From contig CAVRRQ010000006.1 of assembly GCA_963723595.1 (NCBI GenBank), positions 1,054,001 through 1,118,000 on the forward strand: DNA of 64,000 nucleotides. Reading direction: 5' to 3'. The notes under the pieces were generated by a model, which was not told the origin of the DNA, did not search any database, and saw only the letters and a list, made by a program, of their open reading frames with translations. Of this stretch, positions 1 to 8,404 are shown piece after piece. Source of the DNA: RYN-230 sp963723595 (GTDB taxonomy: Bacteria; Actinomycetota; Actinomycetes; Streptosporangiales; Streptosporangiaceae). Position numbers and translations under genes: made by a program. Numbering within the stretch: the stretch's first letter is position 1; every line of letters starts with the position of its first letter.

Positions 1-66
1 GACGAGCAGGGCCGCAGCAAGATAGCCACGGACCCGATCGCGCTGCCGTTCCCGCAGTCAGCTTGA
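1..66 (+). CDS. C-terminal end of an unidentified protein (partial)
   Basis: An open frame enters from the left edge and stops with TGA at 64-66; its last residues are KIATDPIALPFPQSA. There are too few residues to name a family. The next gene on the same strand starts 63 bases later with its own Shine-Dalgarno-like sequence, so the two may share a transcript. Its reality rests only on frame continuity to the edge and on high third-position GC. Confidence 0.4.
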   Translation, partial: DEQGRSKIATDPIALPFPQSA

Positions 67-129
67 CCGCACGCCGTCCCCTGATAGCACGCCGAACTCA
101 CGCAACACACTGAGAGGACCGAACCCGCC

Positions 130-483
130 ATGACCGACACCACCGCGATAACCCCGTTCCTGTCCGCCGCCGCCCTGCACGGCGAACTCGAGGACTGGGG
201 TCCCCTGGCCGAGGCCACCGGCGACCCCATGCAGACGTCGGGCACCACCACCTGGGCCGACGGCGACCTGGAGGTGGGCGTCTGGGAGTGCACCGCGGGC
301 CCCTCCTACTGGAAGCTGGAGACCAACGAGGCCATCCACATCGTCAGCGGCCGGATGACGGTCACCCCGGACGGCGGCGAGCCCCAGGACATCGGCCCCG
401 GCGACAGTGCCGTATTCCCGGTCGGCTGGGCTGGCACCTGGCAGATTCACGAGACCATCCGCAAGCTCTACGTCCTCTTCTAG
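130..483 (+). CDS. Small cupin-domain protein (Cupin_3 / EutQ-like)
   Basis: This 117-residue protein is about one cupin barrel long. The middle holds the usual pattern of this family: a tryptophan-rich strand (GVWECTAG), a NEAIHIVSGRMTV strand, a glycine turn (DIGPGDSAVFP) and a closing GWAGTWQIHE strand. It lacks the full metal-binding HxH of motif 1, as DUF861/EutQ-type cupins commonly do. Such proteins often sit beside amine-catabolic oxidases and aldehyde dehydrogenases, but no substrate can be read here. The ATG follows a GAGAGG sequence about 13 bases upstream. It is cytosolic, with no signal peptide. Confidence 0.8.
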   Translation: MTDTTAITPFLSAAALHGELEDWGPLAEATGDPMQTSGTTTWADGDLEVGVWECTAGPSYWKLETNEAIHIVSGRMTVTPDGGEPQDIGPGDSAVFPVGWAGTWQIHETIRKLYVLF

Positions 484-760
484 TCCGGCTCGCTCTTCTG
501 CGCACCGGGCTCCAGGGCGGCGATGAAGCCGTCGGGGGGAGCTCCACCAGGCCACAGATGACCGCGACCTCGCATCCGCGAGGGTGCGCCTGCTGATCAG
601 CGTGGGCATCTGGATCGTCGGGGCCGGGGTCCTGACGGCATTCCCGCGGCACGGTTTCTGGATCACGATCACGGTCCGGAAGGACGGGGTTCCTTACGGT
701 GTGATTATCGCGGTGGGTCCAGCCCGTGATCCTGCCGAATCGGCGGTTAGCCTCGGCAGG

Positions 761-1240
761 GTGAGTCTCGTTTCCGCCCTGTACGCCAGGTTCCGGCTGC
801 TGGCCAGCGAGCTGGGCAAGTTCGGTGTCGTCGGCGTGCTGGCCTTCGTGGTGACTGACGCCGGCACGAACCTGCTGCATTTCCGGGCCGGGCAGGGGCC
901 GCTGACCGCCAACGTGATCGCCACCGTCGTAGCCATGGCCGTCTCCTACGCAGGCAACCGCTACTGGACGTTCCGGGACCGCCAGCGCAGCGGGGTACGG
1001 CGCGAGGGCATCCTGTTCTTCCTGCTCAACGCCGTGGGGCTGGTCATCCAGCTGGCCTGCCTCGGGTTGGCGACGTACCTGCTGGGCCTGCACGGCAAGC
1101 TCTCCTACAACGTCGCCCTGGTGACCGGCATCGCGCTGGCCACCCTCTTCCGCTACTGGTCGTACCGGACGTGGGTGTGGCGGGCCCAGCCCCCGCCCGT
1201 CCCGGTCGCGGCGCAGCCCAGGGAGACGGCCCTCCTCTGA
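761..1240 (+). CDS. GtrA-family membrane protein
   Basis: The protein has four hydrophobic segments typical of GtrA/DPMS1 proteins: LGKFGVVGVLAFVVTDAG, a second starting TANVIATVVAMAVSYAGN, a third around LNAVGLVIQLACLGLATY, and a last around YNVALVTGIALATLFRYW. The NRYWTFRDR sequence after segment 2 is the family hallmark. GtrA proteins are thought to help move lipid-linked sugars across the membrane. The GTG at 761 was chosen because it gives 159 residues, near the family length; a longer in-frame start at 584 adds about 59 residues with no homology-like character. No glycosyltransferase neighbour is visible. Confidence 0.85.
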   Translation: MSLVSALYARFRLLASELGKFGVVGVLAFVVTDAGTNLLHFRAGQGPLTANVIATVVAMAVSYAGNRYWTFRDRQRSGVRREGILFFLLNAVGLVIQLACLGLATYLLGLHGKLSYNVALVTGIALATLFRYWSYRTWVWRAQPPPVPVAAQPRETALL

Positions 1241-1259
1241 ACCGCGGCGCCGCGGCTGT

Positions 1260-1314
1260 CCATGATCCTGGGCAGTTACTGCGAAATCGCAGCGCCGATT
1301 GCCCAGGATCATGG
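1260..1314. repeat. Intergenic 15-bp inverted repeat with nested hairpin
   Basis: CCATGATCCTGGGCA (1260-1274) is matched perfectly by its reverse complement at 1300-1314. A second small palindrome, CTGCGA-AA-TCGCAG, lies in the 25-base loop (1279-1292). It sits between the convergent ends of the GtrA gene and the hydrolase gene, so it could act as a bidirectional terminator. There is no T-run, and the nested architecture looks more like a dispersed palindromic element. Confidence 0.7.
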
Positions 1315-1357
1315 AGATTCGTCCGTCCGGCGGGCCCGATCACCACGGGCCGGTTGG

Positions 1358-3385
1358 TTACCAGGGGCCGCGGGGGAAGCGGCGGTCCCAGGTGCGCTCG
1401 CGGATGACCAGGCCGTCGGAGCGGAGTTCGCGGCGGAAGCGGTAGTGCAGGGACGTCTCGTCGCCGTCCAGGTCCAGGGTGGACGACGTGACCAGCAGCC
1501 GCCCGTCCAGATGGACCTCGGTCCGGGCCTCGCCGTGCGCGGAAGCCTGCGCGGGCCGGTCGTCGTGCACCTCGTAGCGCAGGTACTCCTCGTCCACGAC
1601 CCGCCCCCAGGGGAAGTCCGTGCCCGAACTGCCGCGCCACGACACCGTGACCGCCCCCAGCTCGTCGCGGTGCACGGTCCAGCGCACCGGCAGGATCTCG
1701 CCCCAGTGCCGGACCCCCTCCGGGGGCTCCTCCGGCCCGGGCTCCGGGAACGCCGGCTCCGGCCGGGCCGGTTCCGCGGCCGGGATCACGGGCAGCACCA
1801 GCCGCGTCCCGGCCGGCCCGAGCCGCAGCTCCGCCGTAGCCGCGGACGGGGACGGTGCCGGGGACGGCCAGATCATGGGCCACATGGCGTTGGACACCGC
1901 CAGCCGGATGCGGTGCCCACGCGGGAACACCCATGAGGTGACGTGCAGCTCCAGCGGCAGCGCCCCCTCGCCCGCCTCCCCCTCGCCCGCCTCACCGTCG
2001 CCTGCCTCACCGTCGCCTGCCCTGCCGTCGACAGCCGGGGGATCGCGCAGCGGATCGGGCACCCCGGCCCGCCCGGCCCCGGTGACCAGCGTGACCGTCC
2101 CGTCCGGCGCGACGTCGCTCAGCCGCGCGAACCAGGGCAGCAGCCCCGTGCTGTCCGGCCCGGCATCCGTGCTCCCGCACAGCTCGACCCGCGGGAACCC
2201 CAGGATCTCGGTGTCGGCCTCCAGCGGCGCGGAGTCGAACGTGAGACTCCACGCGTCCGCGTCACGCTGGTCGCCGGTGAGCTCGCCCCACCAGTGACCC
2301 GCCGCGATCCCGGCCGACGGCACGTACCGCAGCCGCCGGACGGAAGCGGCTGGAGGTGACGCGGACAGCGACCCCTCCGGCCCGCAGAACCAGGTCCGGA
2401 ACTCGGCCCGCTCCGGCGGCAGCGCGTTCTCCTGCCGCCACCGCCCGGGGATCGCGGCCAGGTCCACGTCGGGCGGATGCCAGTGCCGCACGTACACGGT
2501 GACCGGCGGCTCGGCCATCATCCCGGTGTCGGCGCCCTTGAGCCAGTGGTCCCACCAGCGGACCGCGTCCGCGCGCCACTCGATGGCCGGGCCGGGCACC
2601 GCGTTGTGCGGGTAGGTGTGGTTCCAGGGGCCGATCAGCACCTTGACCGGGGCGGGCACGTGCGCGAGCATCCGCGGTACCGAGTCCCGGTACCCGTCGT
2701 ACCAGCCGCCGATCAGGTAGGCGGGCACGGTGAGCCGCCCGTACTCCGGCCGCAGCGACGCCCGCCGCCAGAACGGGCCGTCCTGCGCCTGGGCCAGGAA
2801 GCTGATCAGCCACGGCTCGGTGTCCATCCGGGCCAGCGCGGCGTCGTCGAGCGGGAAGTCCGGCGCGGGCGGCAGCATGTTCAGGTGGTCGATCATCAGC
2901 GCGTACTCGTCGAGGTGCGGCAGCCCGTCGATGTAGTGCACGTCGTCGTGGAACAGGTCGTCGGAGGCGTCCACGGCCAGGATGGCCTTCAATGCCGGCG
3001 GCCGCCGCAGCGCGACCTGGATCGCGTTGAACCCGCCCCACGAGATGCCCTGCATGCCGACCGCGCCGGTGCACCACGGCTGGGCGGCCAGCCAGGCGAT
3101 GACCTCCTCCGCGTCCCGCTGCTCGGTCTCGGTGTACTCGCCCCCGGGCAGCGTCCCGCCGCTGCGCCCCGTGCCGCGGATGTCCACCCGCGCCCCGGCG
3201 TAACCGGCCCGGGCCATATAGGCGTACAGGTCGTGGTCGCGGGCCAGCATCGCGTCGTCCTTGCGGTACGGCAGGTACTCCAGCAGCGCCGGGACCGGCG
3301 CGACATCCGCGTCAGCGGGCAGGTACAGCGTGGCGGCCAGCTCGGTCCCGTCCGGCAGGGGGATGCCCGCCTGGCGGACGATCAT
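1358..3385 (-). CDS. CocE/NonD-family alpha/beta hydrolase (X-Pro dipeptidyl-peptidase S15 type)
   Basis: This 675-residue serine hydrolase has the S15/CocE layout: an N-terminal alpha/beta-hydrolase domain with nucleophile Ser115 (GISWGG), Asp230 (GGWYDGY) and His256 (GPWNHTYPH), and a C-terminal jelly-roll domain with the PRGHRIRLAVSNAMWP strand. Members cleave acyl esters or amides, including cocaine esterase and peptide acylases; the substrate here is unknown. A run of GDGEAGEGEAG repeats (about 1965-2035) interrupts the jelly roll, coded by 15-18-base tandem copies. The start ATG overlaps the TGA of the upstream TetR gene by four bases, so the two are co-transcribed and probably translationally coupled. 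Confidence 0.9.
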   Translation of the reverse strand: MIVRQAGIPLPDGTELAATLYLPADADVAPVPALLEYLPYRKDDAMLARDHDLYAYMARAGYAGARVDIRGTGRSGGTLPGGEYTETEQRDAEEVIAWLAAQPWCTGAVGMQGISWGGFNAIQVALRRPPALKAILAVDASDDLFHDDVHYIDGLPHLDEYALMIDHLNMLPPAPDFPLDDAALARMDTEPWLISFLAQAQDGPFWRRASLRPEYGRLTVPAYLIGGWYDGYRDSVPRMLAHVPAPVKVLIGPWNHTYPHNAVPGPAIEWRADAVRWWDHWLKGADTGMMAEPPVTVYVRHWHPPDVDLAAIPGRWRQENALPPERAEFRTWFCGPEGSLSASPPAASVRRLRYVPSAGIAAGHWWGELTGDQRDADAWSLTFDSAPLEADTEILGFPRVELCGSTDAGPDSTGLLPWFARLSDVAPDGTVTLVTGAGRAGVPDPLRDPPAVDGRAGDGEAGDGEAGEGEAGEGALPLELHVTSWVFPRGHRIRLAVSNAMWPMIWPSPAPSPSAATAELRLGPAGTRLVLPVIPAAEPARPEPAFPEPGPEEPPEGVRHWGEILPVRWTVHRDELGAVTVSWRGSSGTDFPWGRVVDEEYLRYEVHDDRPAQASAHGEARTEVHLDGRLLVTSSTLDLDGDETSLHYRFRRELRSDGLVIRERTWDRRFPRGPW

Positions 3386-4038
3386 CGCGCGGCCACCGCG
3401 CTGCGCAGCAGCTCGAGGAACTCGCTCACCCGCCGGTCACGCTCGGCCGCCGGCGGGCCTGACCCGAACAGGCCCGGGTCGAGCTCCTCGGTGACCATGG
3501 CGTCCTGGACCCGGTCCATCAGCCAGTCGACCATGGACACGATCATCCGCGGGTCGATGTCCTGGCGCACCTCACCGCGCTCGATGCCGAACCGCACGAA
3601 CGCCCGCGTCCCGTACGGGTCCTCGCGGGCCAGGAACTGGGTGATCTCGCGGCGCAACTGGAGCCCGGCGCAGTAGTTGCCGATCAGGGTGACCCGGTAG
3701 GGGATCCAGTCCTCGTGGACCAGGTGCGGGGTGGCCTGGATCCAGTAGCGCAGGACCGCGAAGAAACCGGCCCCGCAGACCCCGGGCGGCGCGTCCAGGT
3801 AGGCCGGCAGCGACCGGGCCGCGGCCCGGTAGGCGGCGAGGAACAGGCCGGCCTTGGTCTCGAAGTACCCGAACACCGTGCCCTTGGACACCCCCGCCCC
3901 GGCCGCGATCTCCTCGGCGCGCGTGTCCTCGTAGCCGCGGCGGGCGAAGTGCTCCATGGCCACCTGGAGGATCCGCTCCTGCCGGGCCCGCTGCCGCTCC
4001 GGGGCCCGCCGGATCGTTGCTGTCTGACCAGTAGTCAT
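3382..4038 (-). CDS. TetR-family transcriptional regulator
   Basis: An N-terminal helix-turn-helix (about residues 20-66: ILQVAMEHFARRGY, AEEIAAGAGVSKGTVFGYF) is followed by a helical ligand domain. Length (218) is normal. It is the first gene of a two-gene operon with the CocE-type hydrolase and is divergent from the flavoprotein at 4143. By the usual TetR logic it would repress itself and one or both divergent units; the inverted repeat at 4076-4100 is the obvious candidate operator. The ligand is unknown. Confidence 0.9.
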   Translation of the reverse strand: MTTGQTATIRRAPERQRARQERILQVAMEHFARRGYEDTRAEEIAAGAGVSKGTVFGYFETKAGLFLAAYRAAARSLPAYLDAPPGVCGAGFFAVLRYWIQATPHLVHEDWIPYRVTLIGNYCAGLQLRREITQFLAREDPYGTRAFVRFGIERGEVRQDIDPRMIVSMVDWLMDRVQDAMVTEELDPGLFGSGPPAAERDRRVSEFLELLRSAVAAR

Positions 4039-4075
4039 ATAGCGACCTGCCCGAGTTCATTGACTTTAAGGAGCT

Positions 4076-4100
4076 GAGCTAACCATACTTTGCTTAGCTC
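4076..4100. promoter_or_regulatory. Candidate operator between divergent tetR and flavoprotein genes
   Basis: GAGCTAA (4076-4082) and TTAGCTC (4094-4100) form a perfect 7-bp inverted repeat with an 11-base spacer. The whole 104-base gap is markedly AT-richer than its surroundings, as expected of a promoter region. Assignment to the adjacent TetR protein is inference. Confidence 0.5.
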
Positions 4101-4142
4101 TGACCGCTTAAATGACCTTTAGTCAGAAAACGGACTGTTCGC

Positions 4143-5771
4143 ATGAGCGCCACACCGGACTGGGACGTCATCGTGGTCGGCGCCGGCCACAACGGCCTGA
4201 CCGCCGGCAGCATGCTGGCCCGCGCGGGCCTGGCCACGCTGGTGGTGGAGGCCCGCGAGGCGGCCGGCGGATGCTGCGTCACCGAGGAGATCGCGCCCGG
4301 CTGCCGGGCCTCCACCACCTCCTACATCGCGAGCATGCTCCGGCCCGAGGTGATCCGGGCGCTGGACCTGGGGGCGCACGGGCTGCGCATGGTGCGCTGC
4401 GAGCCCGCCCTCCAGGTCGCGCTGGACGGCGGGGAGGTCCTCGCCGACTGGAACGACCTGGAGCGGACGGCGGCCGGGATCGCCCGGTACTCCCCGGCCG
4501 ACGCGCGCTCGTTCCGCCAGGTGCACGAGGAGCTGCGCCGGCTGGCCGCCCGGCTGCAGCCGCTGTTCATGGAGCTGCCGCCGGACACCCGGGCCACCGG
4601 CCTGCACCGGGTCAGCGAGGCGCTGCGGGTCGGCCGGCACCTGCGCGGGCTTCGCGGCACGGACGTGGAGGGCCTGACCCGGATGCTGACCGGCAGCCTC
4701 GGCCAGTTCATCGACGAGCGGTTCGAGTCCCGCCCGGCCAAGGCACTCCTGCTGGCCAACAACCTCTACGGCAAGCACGGTGGCCCGTACCAGCCGGGCA
4801 CCCTGCTCGGGCTGCTCTTCCACCTGCTCACCGGCGGCGACGACGCGATACAGGGCTTCTTCGGGCACGTGATGGGCGGCATGGGCGCGATCAGCGACGC
4901 GATCGCCGCGTCCGGGCAGGCCTGCGGGATGCGGATCCGCACCGGGGCCCCGGTGACCCGGATCCGGGTGGCCGCGGGCCGGGCCCGGGGGGTCACGCTG
5001 GCCACCGGCGAGGAGCTGACCGCCCGGGTGGTGCTGTCCGGGGCCGACCCCAAACGGACCTTCCTGCACCTGGTGGACCCGGCCGACCTGCCCGGTGAGT
5101 TCCGGGCCGCGGTGGCCGGGATCACCATGGACGGCCCCTGCGCCAAGGTCAACCTGGTCCTGGACGCCGAGCCGCAGGTCCGGGGGATGCCCGCGAACGC
5201 GGGGCCGGGCCAGCGGGCGCTGTTCACCCTGCCGCCGGACCTGGCCGTGGCCGACGCCTGCTACGACCGGGCCAAGCGCGGCGAGCTGGCCGATGCGGAG
5301 CAGCTGTTCGTGGACTGCGTGGTGGCGTCGGCCGTGGACCCCTCGCTGGCGCCGGAAGGCCGGCACATCATGACCTGCTTCGTGCAGTACGTGCCGTACC
5401 GGCTGGCCGAGGGGACCTGGGATCGCCGCCGGGACGAGCTCGGTGACCGGGTCCTGGCCCGGATCGCGCGGTTCGCGCCCAACGTGCCCGGCGCGGTGCT
5501 GGCCCGGCAGGTGCTCACCCCGCTGGACCTGGAGCGCGACTTCAGGCTGACCGAGGGCAACATCTTCCACGGCGACATCCAGCCCGGCCAGCTGTTCCAC
5601 ATGCGGCCGGTGCCGGGGTGGGCCCGCTACGCCACCCCGGTCCGCGGCCTGTACCTGTGCGGCGCCGGCGCCCACCCGGGCGGCGGCGTCACCGGGGCGC
5701 CCGGCTACAACGCGGCGCACCGGGTCCTGGCCGACTTGCGCCGGGCCCGGAAATCACGGAAGGCGGCCTGA
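4143..5771 (+). CDS. FAD-dependent oxidoreductase, PYROXD2/phytoene-desaturase-like (paralog 1)
   Basis: This 542-residue flavoprotein begins with a Rossmann dinucleotide motif (VIVVGAGHNGLTAG, residues 9-22) and the acidic end of strand 2 (VVEAREAAGG). It ends with the family signature GNIFHGD, FHMRPVPGWARY and GLYLCGAGAHPGGGVTGAPG. These proteins belong to the amine oxidase/phytoene desaturase clan and resemble PYROXD2; the substrate is not predictable. It heads a plus-strand run with a DAO-type oxidase (overlap TGATG at 5769-5773) and a Rieske oxygenase, suggesting oxidation of an amine or quaternary amine. No clear Shine-Dalgarno precedes ATG 4143. Two paralogs lie at 9217 and 17112. Confidence 0.88.
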   Translation: MSATPDWDVIVVGAGHNGLTAGSMLARAGLATLVVEAREAAGGCCVTEEIAPGCRASTTSYIASMLRPEVIRALDLGAHGLRMVRCEPALQVALDGGEVLADWNDLERTAAGIARYSPADARSFRQVHEELRRLAARLQPLFMELPPDTRATGLHRVSEALRVGRHLRGLRGTDVEGLTRMLTGSLGQFIDERFESRPAKALLLANNLYGKHGGPYQPGTLLGLLFHLLTGGDDAIQGFFGHVMGGMGAISDAIAASGQACGMRIRTGAPVTRIRVAAGRARGVTLATGEELTARVVLSGADPKRTFLHLVDPADLPGEFRAAVAGITMDGPCAKVNLVLDAEPQVRGMPANAGPGQRALFTLPPDLAVADACYDRAKRGELADAEQLFVDCVVASAVDPSLAPEGRHIMTCFVQYVPYRLAEGTWDRRRDELGDRVLARIARFAPNVPGAVLARQVLTPLDLERDFRLTEGNIFHGDIQPGQLFHMRPVPGWARYATPVRGLYLCGAGAHPGGGVTGAPGYNAAHRVLADLRRARKSRKAA

Positions 5772-7040
5772 TGCCTGCGGACGTCATCGTGGTCGGGGCG
5801 GGCGTGGCCGGCGCGTCCACGGCGTTCCACCTCAGCCGGCTCGGGGCCGGTGACGTGCTCGTGGTGGACCGCGGCACGGCCGGGTCGGGGATGAGCAGCC
5901 GGTCCTCCGCCATGATCCGGATGCACTACACGTTCCGCCCCGAGGTCGAGCTGGCCGTGCGCAGCGACCGGATGTTCGGGTCCTGGACCGAGCTGACCGG
6001 CCGGCGCGTTCGTCCGCCGGACCGGTTTCGCCCGCCTGGTGCTGCCGGGCGAGGAGGATGCGCTGCGGGCCAACGTGGCCATGCAGCGGGACTGCGGGGC
6101 CCGCGCCGAGGTCCTGCCCGCCACTGACTTCGCCGCCCTCGCGCCGGGTTTCCGCACCGACGACCTGGCCGTGGTGGCCTGGGAACACGATGGCGGCTAC
6201 GGGGACGGCGCCCTGGTGGCCGGGGACCTGCTGGCCGCGGCGCGCGAGCGGGGGGTGCGCTACCGGCCGCGCACGCCGGTCCTGGCGCTGCTGCGCGAGG
6301 GTGACCGGGTGACCGGGATCCAGACCCCGGACGGGCCGGAATACGCCGGGGTCGTGGTGGCGGCGGCCGGGGTGTGGTCGCCGGCCCTGCTGGCCAGCAT
6401 TGGCGTGGACCTGCCCATCGAGACCGAGTTCCACCAGGTCGCGGTCCTCAGCCACGCGCCGGGCGCAGGCACCCCGGTGGCCTGCATCGACTCGACCACC
6501 CAGACCTACTTCCGGCCCGAGGCGGCCGGCAGCATGACGCTGGTGGGCAGCTTCACCGGCCCCCGCGGGGTGGACCCCGACACCGTGGCGCCTCCCGGCA
6601 GCGCGGCCCCCCCGGACCAGCCGCCCCGCCCTGGCCCAGGCCACCGTCAGCGCGGTGCGTTTAGTGCGCCCGGGCAGACAAAAAGCACCGCGCTGACGGC
6701 TCCCGGCGTGGGGGAGGGGCTGGCGGAGCTGGTGGGGGCGGCGGCGCGGCGGGTGCCGGCGCTGGGCGACGCGGGGATTGTCCGCAGCATTACCGGCGTG
6801 TACGACATGACCCCGGACGGACGGCCGATGCTCGGTGAGCTGCCCGGCCTGTCCGGGCTGGTGCTGGCGGCCGGCTTCTCCGGTACCGGCTTCAAGATCT
6901 CCCCGGCGGTCGGCGAGGCCGTCGCGGCCCTGGTCACCGGCCGCCCGGTCGCGGGCAGCGTGGACATCACCCCGTTCTGGCCAGGCCGGTTCGCCGCGGG
7001 CCGGCCGGTGTCGCCCCCGCACCCGTACTCGGACGACTGA
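5771..7040 (+). pseudogene. DAO/sarcosine-oxidase-like FAD oxidoreductase, frameshifted
   Basis: The N-terminal part (DVIVVGAGVAGASTAFHLSRLG, GSGMSSRSSAMIRMHYT) is in one frame up to about base 6000. The family continues in the +1 frame from about 6003 (GAFVRRTGFARLVLPGEED) to YDMTPDGRPMLGE, GFSGTGFKISPAVGE and the stop at 7040. One extra base (or two missing) near 5990-6005, in a CCGGCCGGCGCG run, explains this. D-amino-acid/sarcosine oxidase-type enzymes use FAD to oxidise secondary or tertiary amines. A second oddity is a 15-bp inverted repeat inside the gene (6644-6699), which adds a Pro/Gln-rich stretch without closing the frame. The gene lies between a PYROXD2-like flavoprotein and a Rieske oxygenase. 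It is either a recent pseudogene or a sequence error. Confidence 0.8.
6644..6699. repeat. Palindromic element inside the DAO-like gene
   Basis: CCGTCAGCGCGGTGC (6644-6658) is repeated perfectly in inverted form at 6685-6699. The 26-base loop is comparatively AT-rich (GTTTAGTG then CAGACAAAAA). The reading frame passes through it, encoding a stretch (GHRQRGAFSAPGQTKSTAL) unlike the oxidase family. The layout of arms of about 15 bp and a loop of about 25 bases recalls the repeat at 1260-1314, but the sequences differ. Confidence 0.8.
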
Positions 7041-7050
7041 GGAGGCGGAC

Positions 7051-8391
7051 GTGGCAGACCAGGCGGCTACGGCGGGGGAGGCGGAGACAGGAGGGGCGGA
7101 CATGGCCGGGGAGGTACGCGTGTCCCGCGACGACGGGGTGCCGCTGGAACGCAGCCTGCCCGGCCGCAGCTACACCAGCGAGGCCGAGTTCGCCCGCGAA
7201 CGGGACCAGGTGCTGCTGCCCGGCTGGTTCTGCGCCGGCCGCGCGGACGGCCTCGCCGAGCCGGGCTGCTACCTGACCGCGGACGTCTGCGGGGAGAGCA
7301 TCATCGTGACCCGGACCGGGGACGGCGGCCTGGCCGGCTACTACAACCTGTGCCGCCACCGGGGCTCGCGCCTGGTGCCCCAGCCCATCTCCCGCGAGTC
7401 CGCCGCCCGTCCGCCCACTGGCGGCGAGCCTGCCGCCGTTCCGCCGCCCCCTGGCGGGCCCGCCACCCATCCGCCCGCGGGCGGCGGGCCTGCCGCCGCC
7501 CCGCCGACGCGCGGGCCGGTGGCCGGCGGCCGGTTCGACGGCAGTATCCGCTGCCCGTACCACGCCTGGACCTACGGGCTGGACGGGACGCTGCGCGCCG
7601 CACCGTTCCTGCCCGGACTGCGTGAGCACCGGGCGGCACTGTCGCTGCACCGGGTGGACGTGGCTGCCTGGGGCGGGTTCGTGTTCGCCCGGCTCGAGCC
7701 GCCCGCCGCACCCGGCCCGGCGGACCCGCTCGAGGCCACGCTGGGGGAGATCCCGGCCCGGGTGGCCGCCTACCCCCTGGCCGACCTGCGCACCGGGGCC
7801 CGGCTGCGCTACGACGTGGCCGCCAACTGGAAGGTGATCCTGGAGAACTACAACGAGTGCTACCACTGCGGGCCGGTCCACCCGGAGCTCTGCGAGCTGG
7901 TACCGGCGTTCCGTCGCGGCGGCGGCGGCCTCGACTGGGCGGCCGGGATCCCGCACCGCCCCGGCGCGACCACGTTCACCTCGGCCGGCACCACGCGCCG
8001 GACGCCGTTTCCCGGCCTGTCCGAGGCGGAGCGGACCCGGCACTTCGGCGAGCTGGTGCTGCCCAACCTCATGCTCAGCCTGTCCGCCGACCACGTGGCC
8101 GCTTTCACCCTGTGGCCCCGATCCGCCGGGCAGACCACGGTGCTGTGCGACTTCCTGTTCCACCCGGCCGAGCTGGCCCGCCCGGATTTCGACCCGTCCG
8201 ACGCGGCCGGCTTCTGGGACCTGGTGAACCGCCAGGACTGGTCGATCTGCGAGCAGGTCCAGGACGGCATGGGCTCGCGGCGGTTCTCCGTCGGCTACCT
8301 GGCGCCCATGGAGCAGCCCAGCGCGGACATCGGCCGGTACGTGGCCGCGAGGCTGGGCCCAGGCGGCCCCCCGGGCGAGCCGGGGAGCTGA
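7051..8391 (+). CDS. Rieske non-heme iron oxygenase alpha subunit (GbcA-like) with an insert in the cluster loop
   Basis: The protein (446 residues from GTG 7051) has an N-terminal Rieske domain and a C-terminal catalytic domain. The cluster ligands are Cys101/His103 (CRHRG) and Cys168/His171 (CPYHAW). The iron site is seen in ENYNECYHCGPVHPE (His272, His277) with a probable Asp396 (QDWSICE). This pattern matches oxygenases that demethylate betaines and related quaternary amines. About 64 residues separate the two ligand pairs, far more than the usual fifteen to twenty, because of a repetitive Pro/Gly/Ala insert (about residues 118-160). GTG 7051 follows GGAGG by five bases; an internal ATG at 7102 also has a good ribosome site and is an alternative start. 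It lies 10 bases after the DAO-type gene, suggesting one operon. Confidence 0.88.
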   Translation: MADQAATAGEAETGGADMAGEVRVSRDDGVPLERSLPGRSYTSEAEFARERDQVLLPGWFCAGRADGLAEPGCYLTADVCGESIIVTRTGDGGLAGYYNLCRHRGSRLVPQPISRESAARPPTGGEPAAVPPPPGGPATHPPAGGGPAAAPPTRGPVAGGRFDGSIRCPYHAWTYGLDGTLRAAPFLPGLREHRAALSLHRVDVAAWGGFVFARLEPPAAPGPADPLEATLGEIPARVAAYPLADLRTGARLRYDVAANWKVILENYNECYHCGPVHPELCELVPAFRRGGGGLDWAAGIPHRPGATTFTSAGTTRRTPFPGLSEAERTRHFGELVLPNLMLSLSADHVAAFTLWPRSAGQTTVLCDFLFHPAELARPDFDPSDAAGFWDLVNRQDWSICEQVQDGMGSRRFSVGYLAPMEQPSADIGRYVAARLGPGGPPGEPGS

Positions 8392-8404
8392 CGTGCCCGG
8401 GAGC

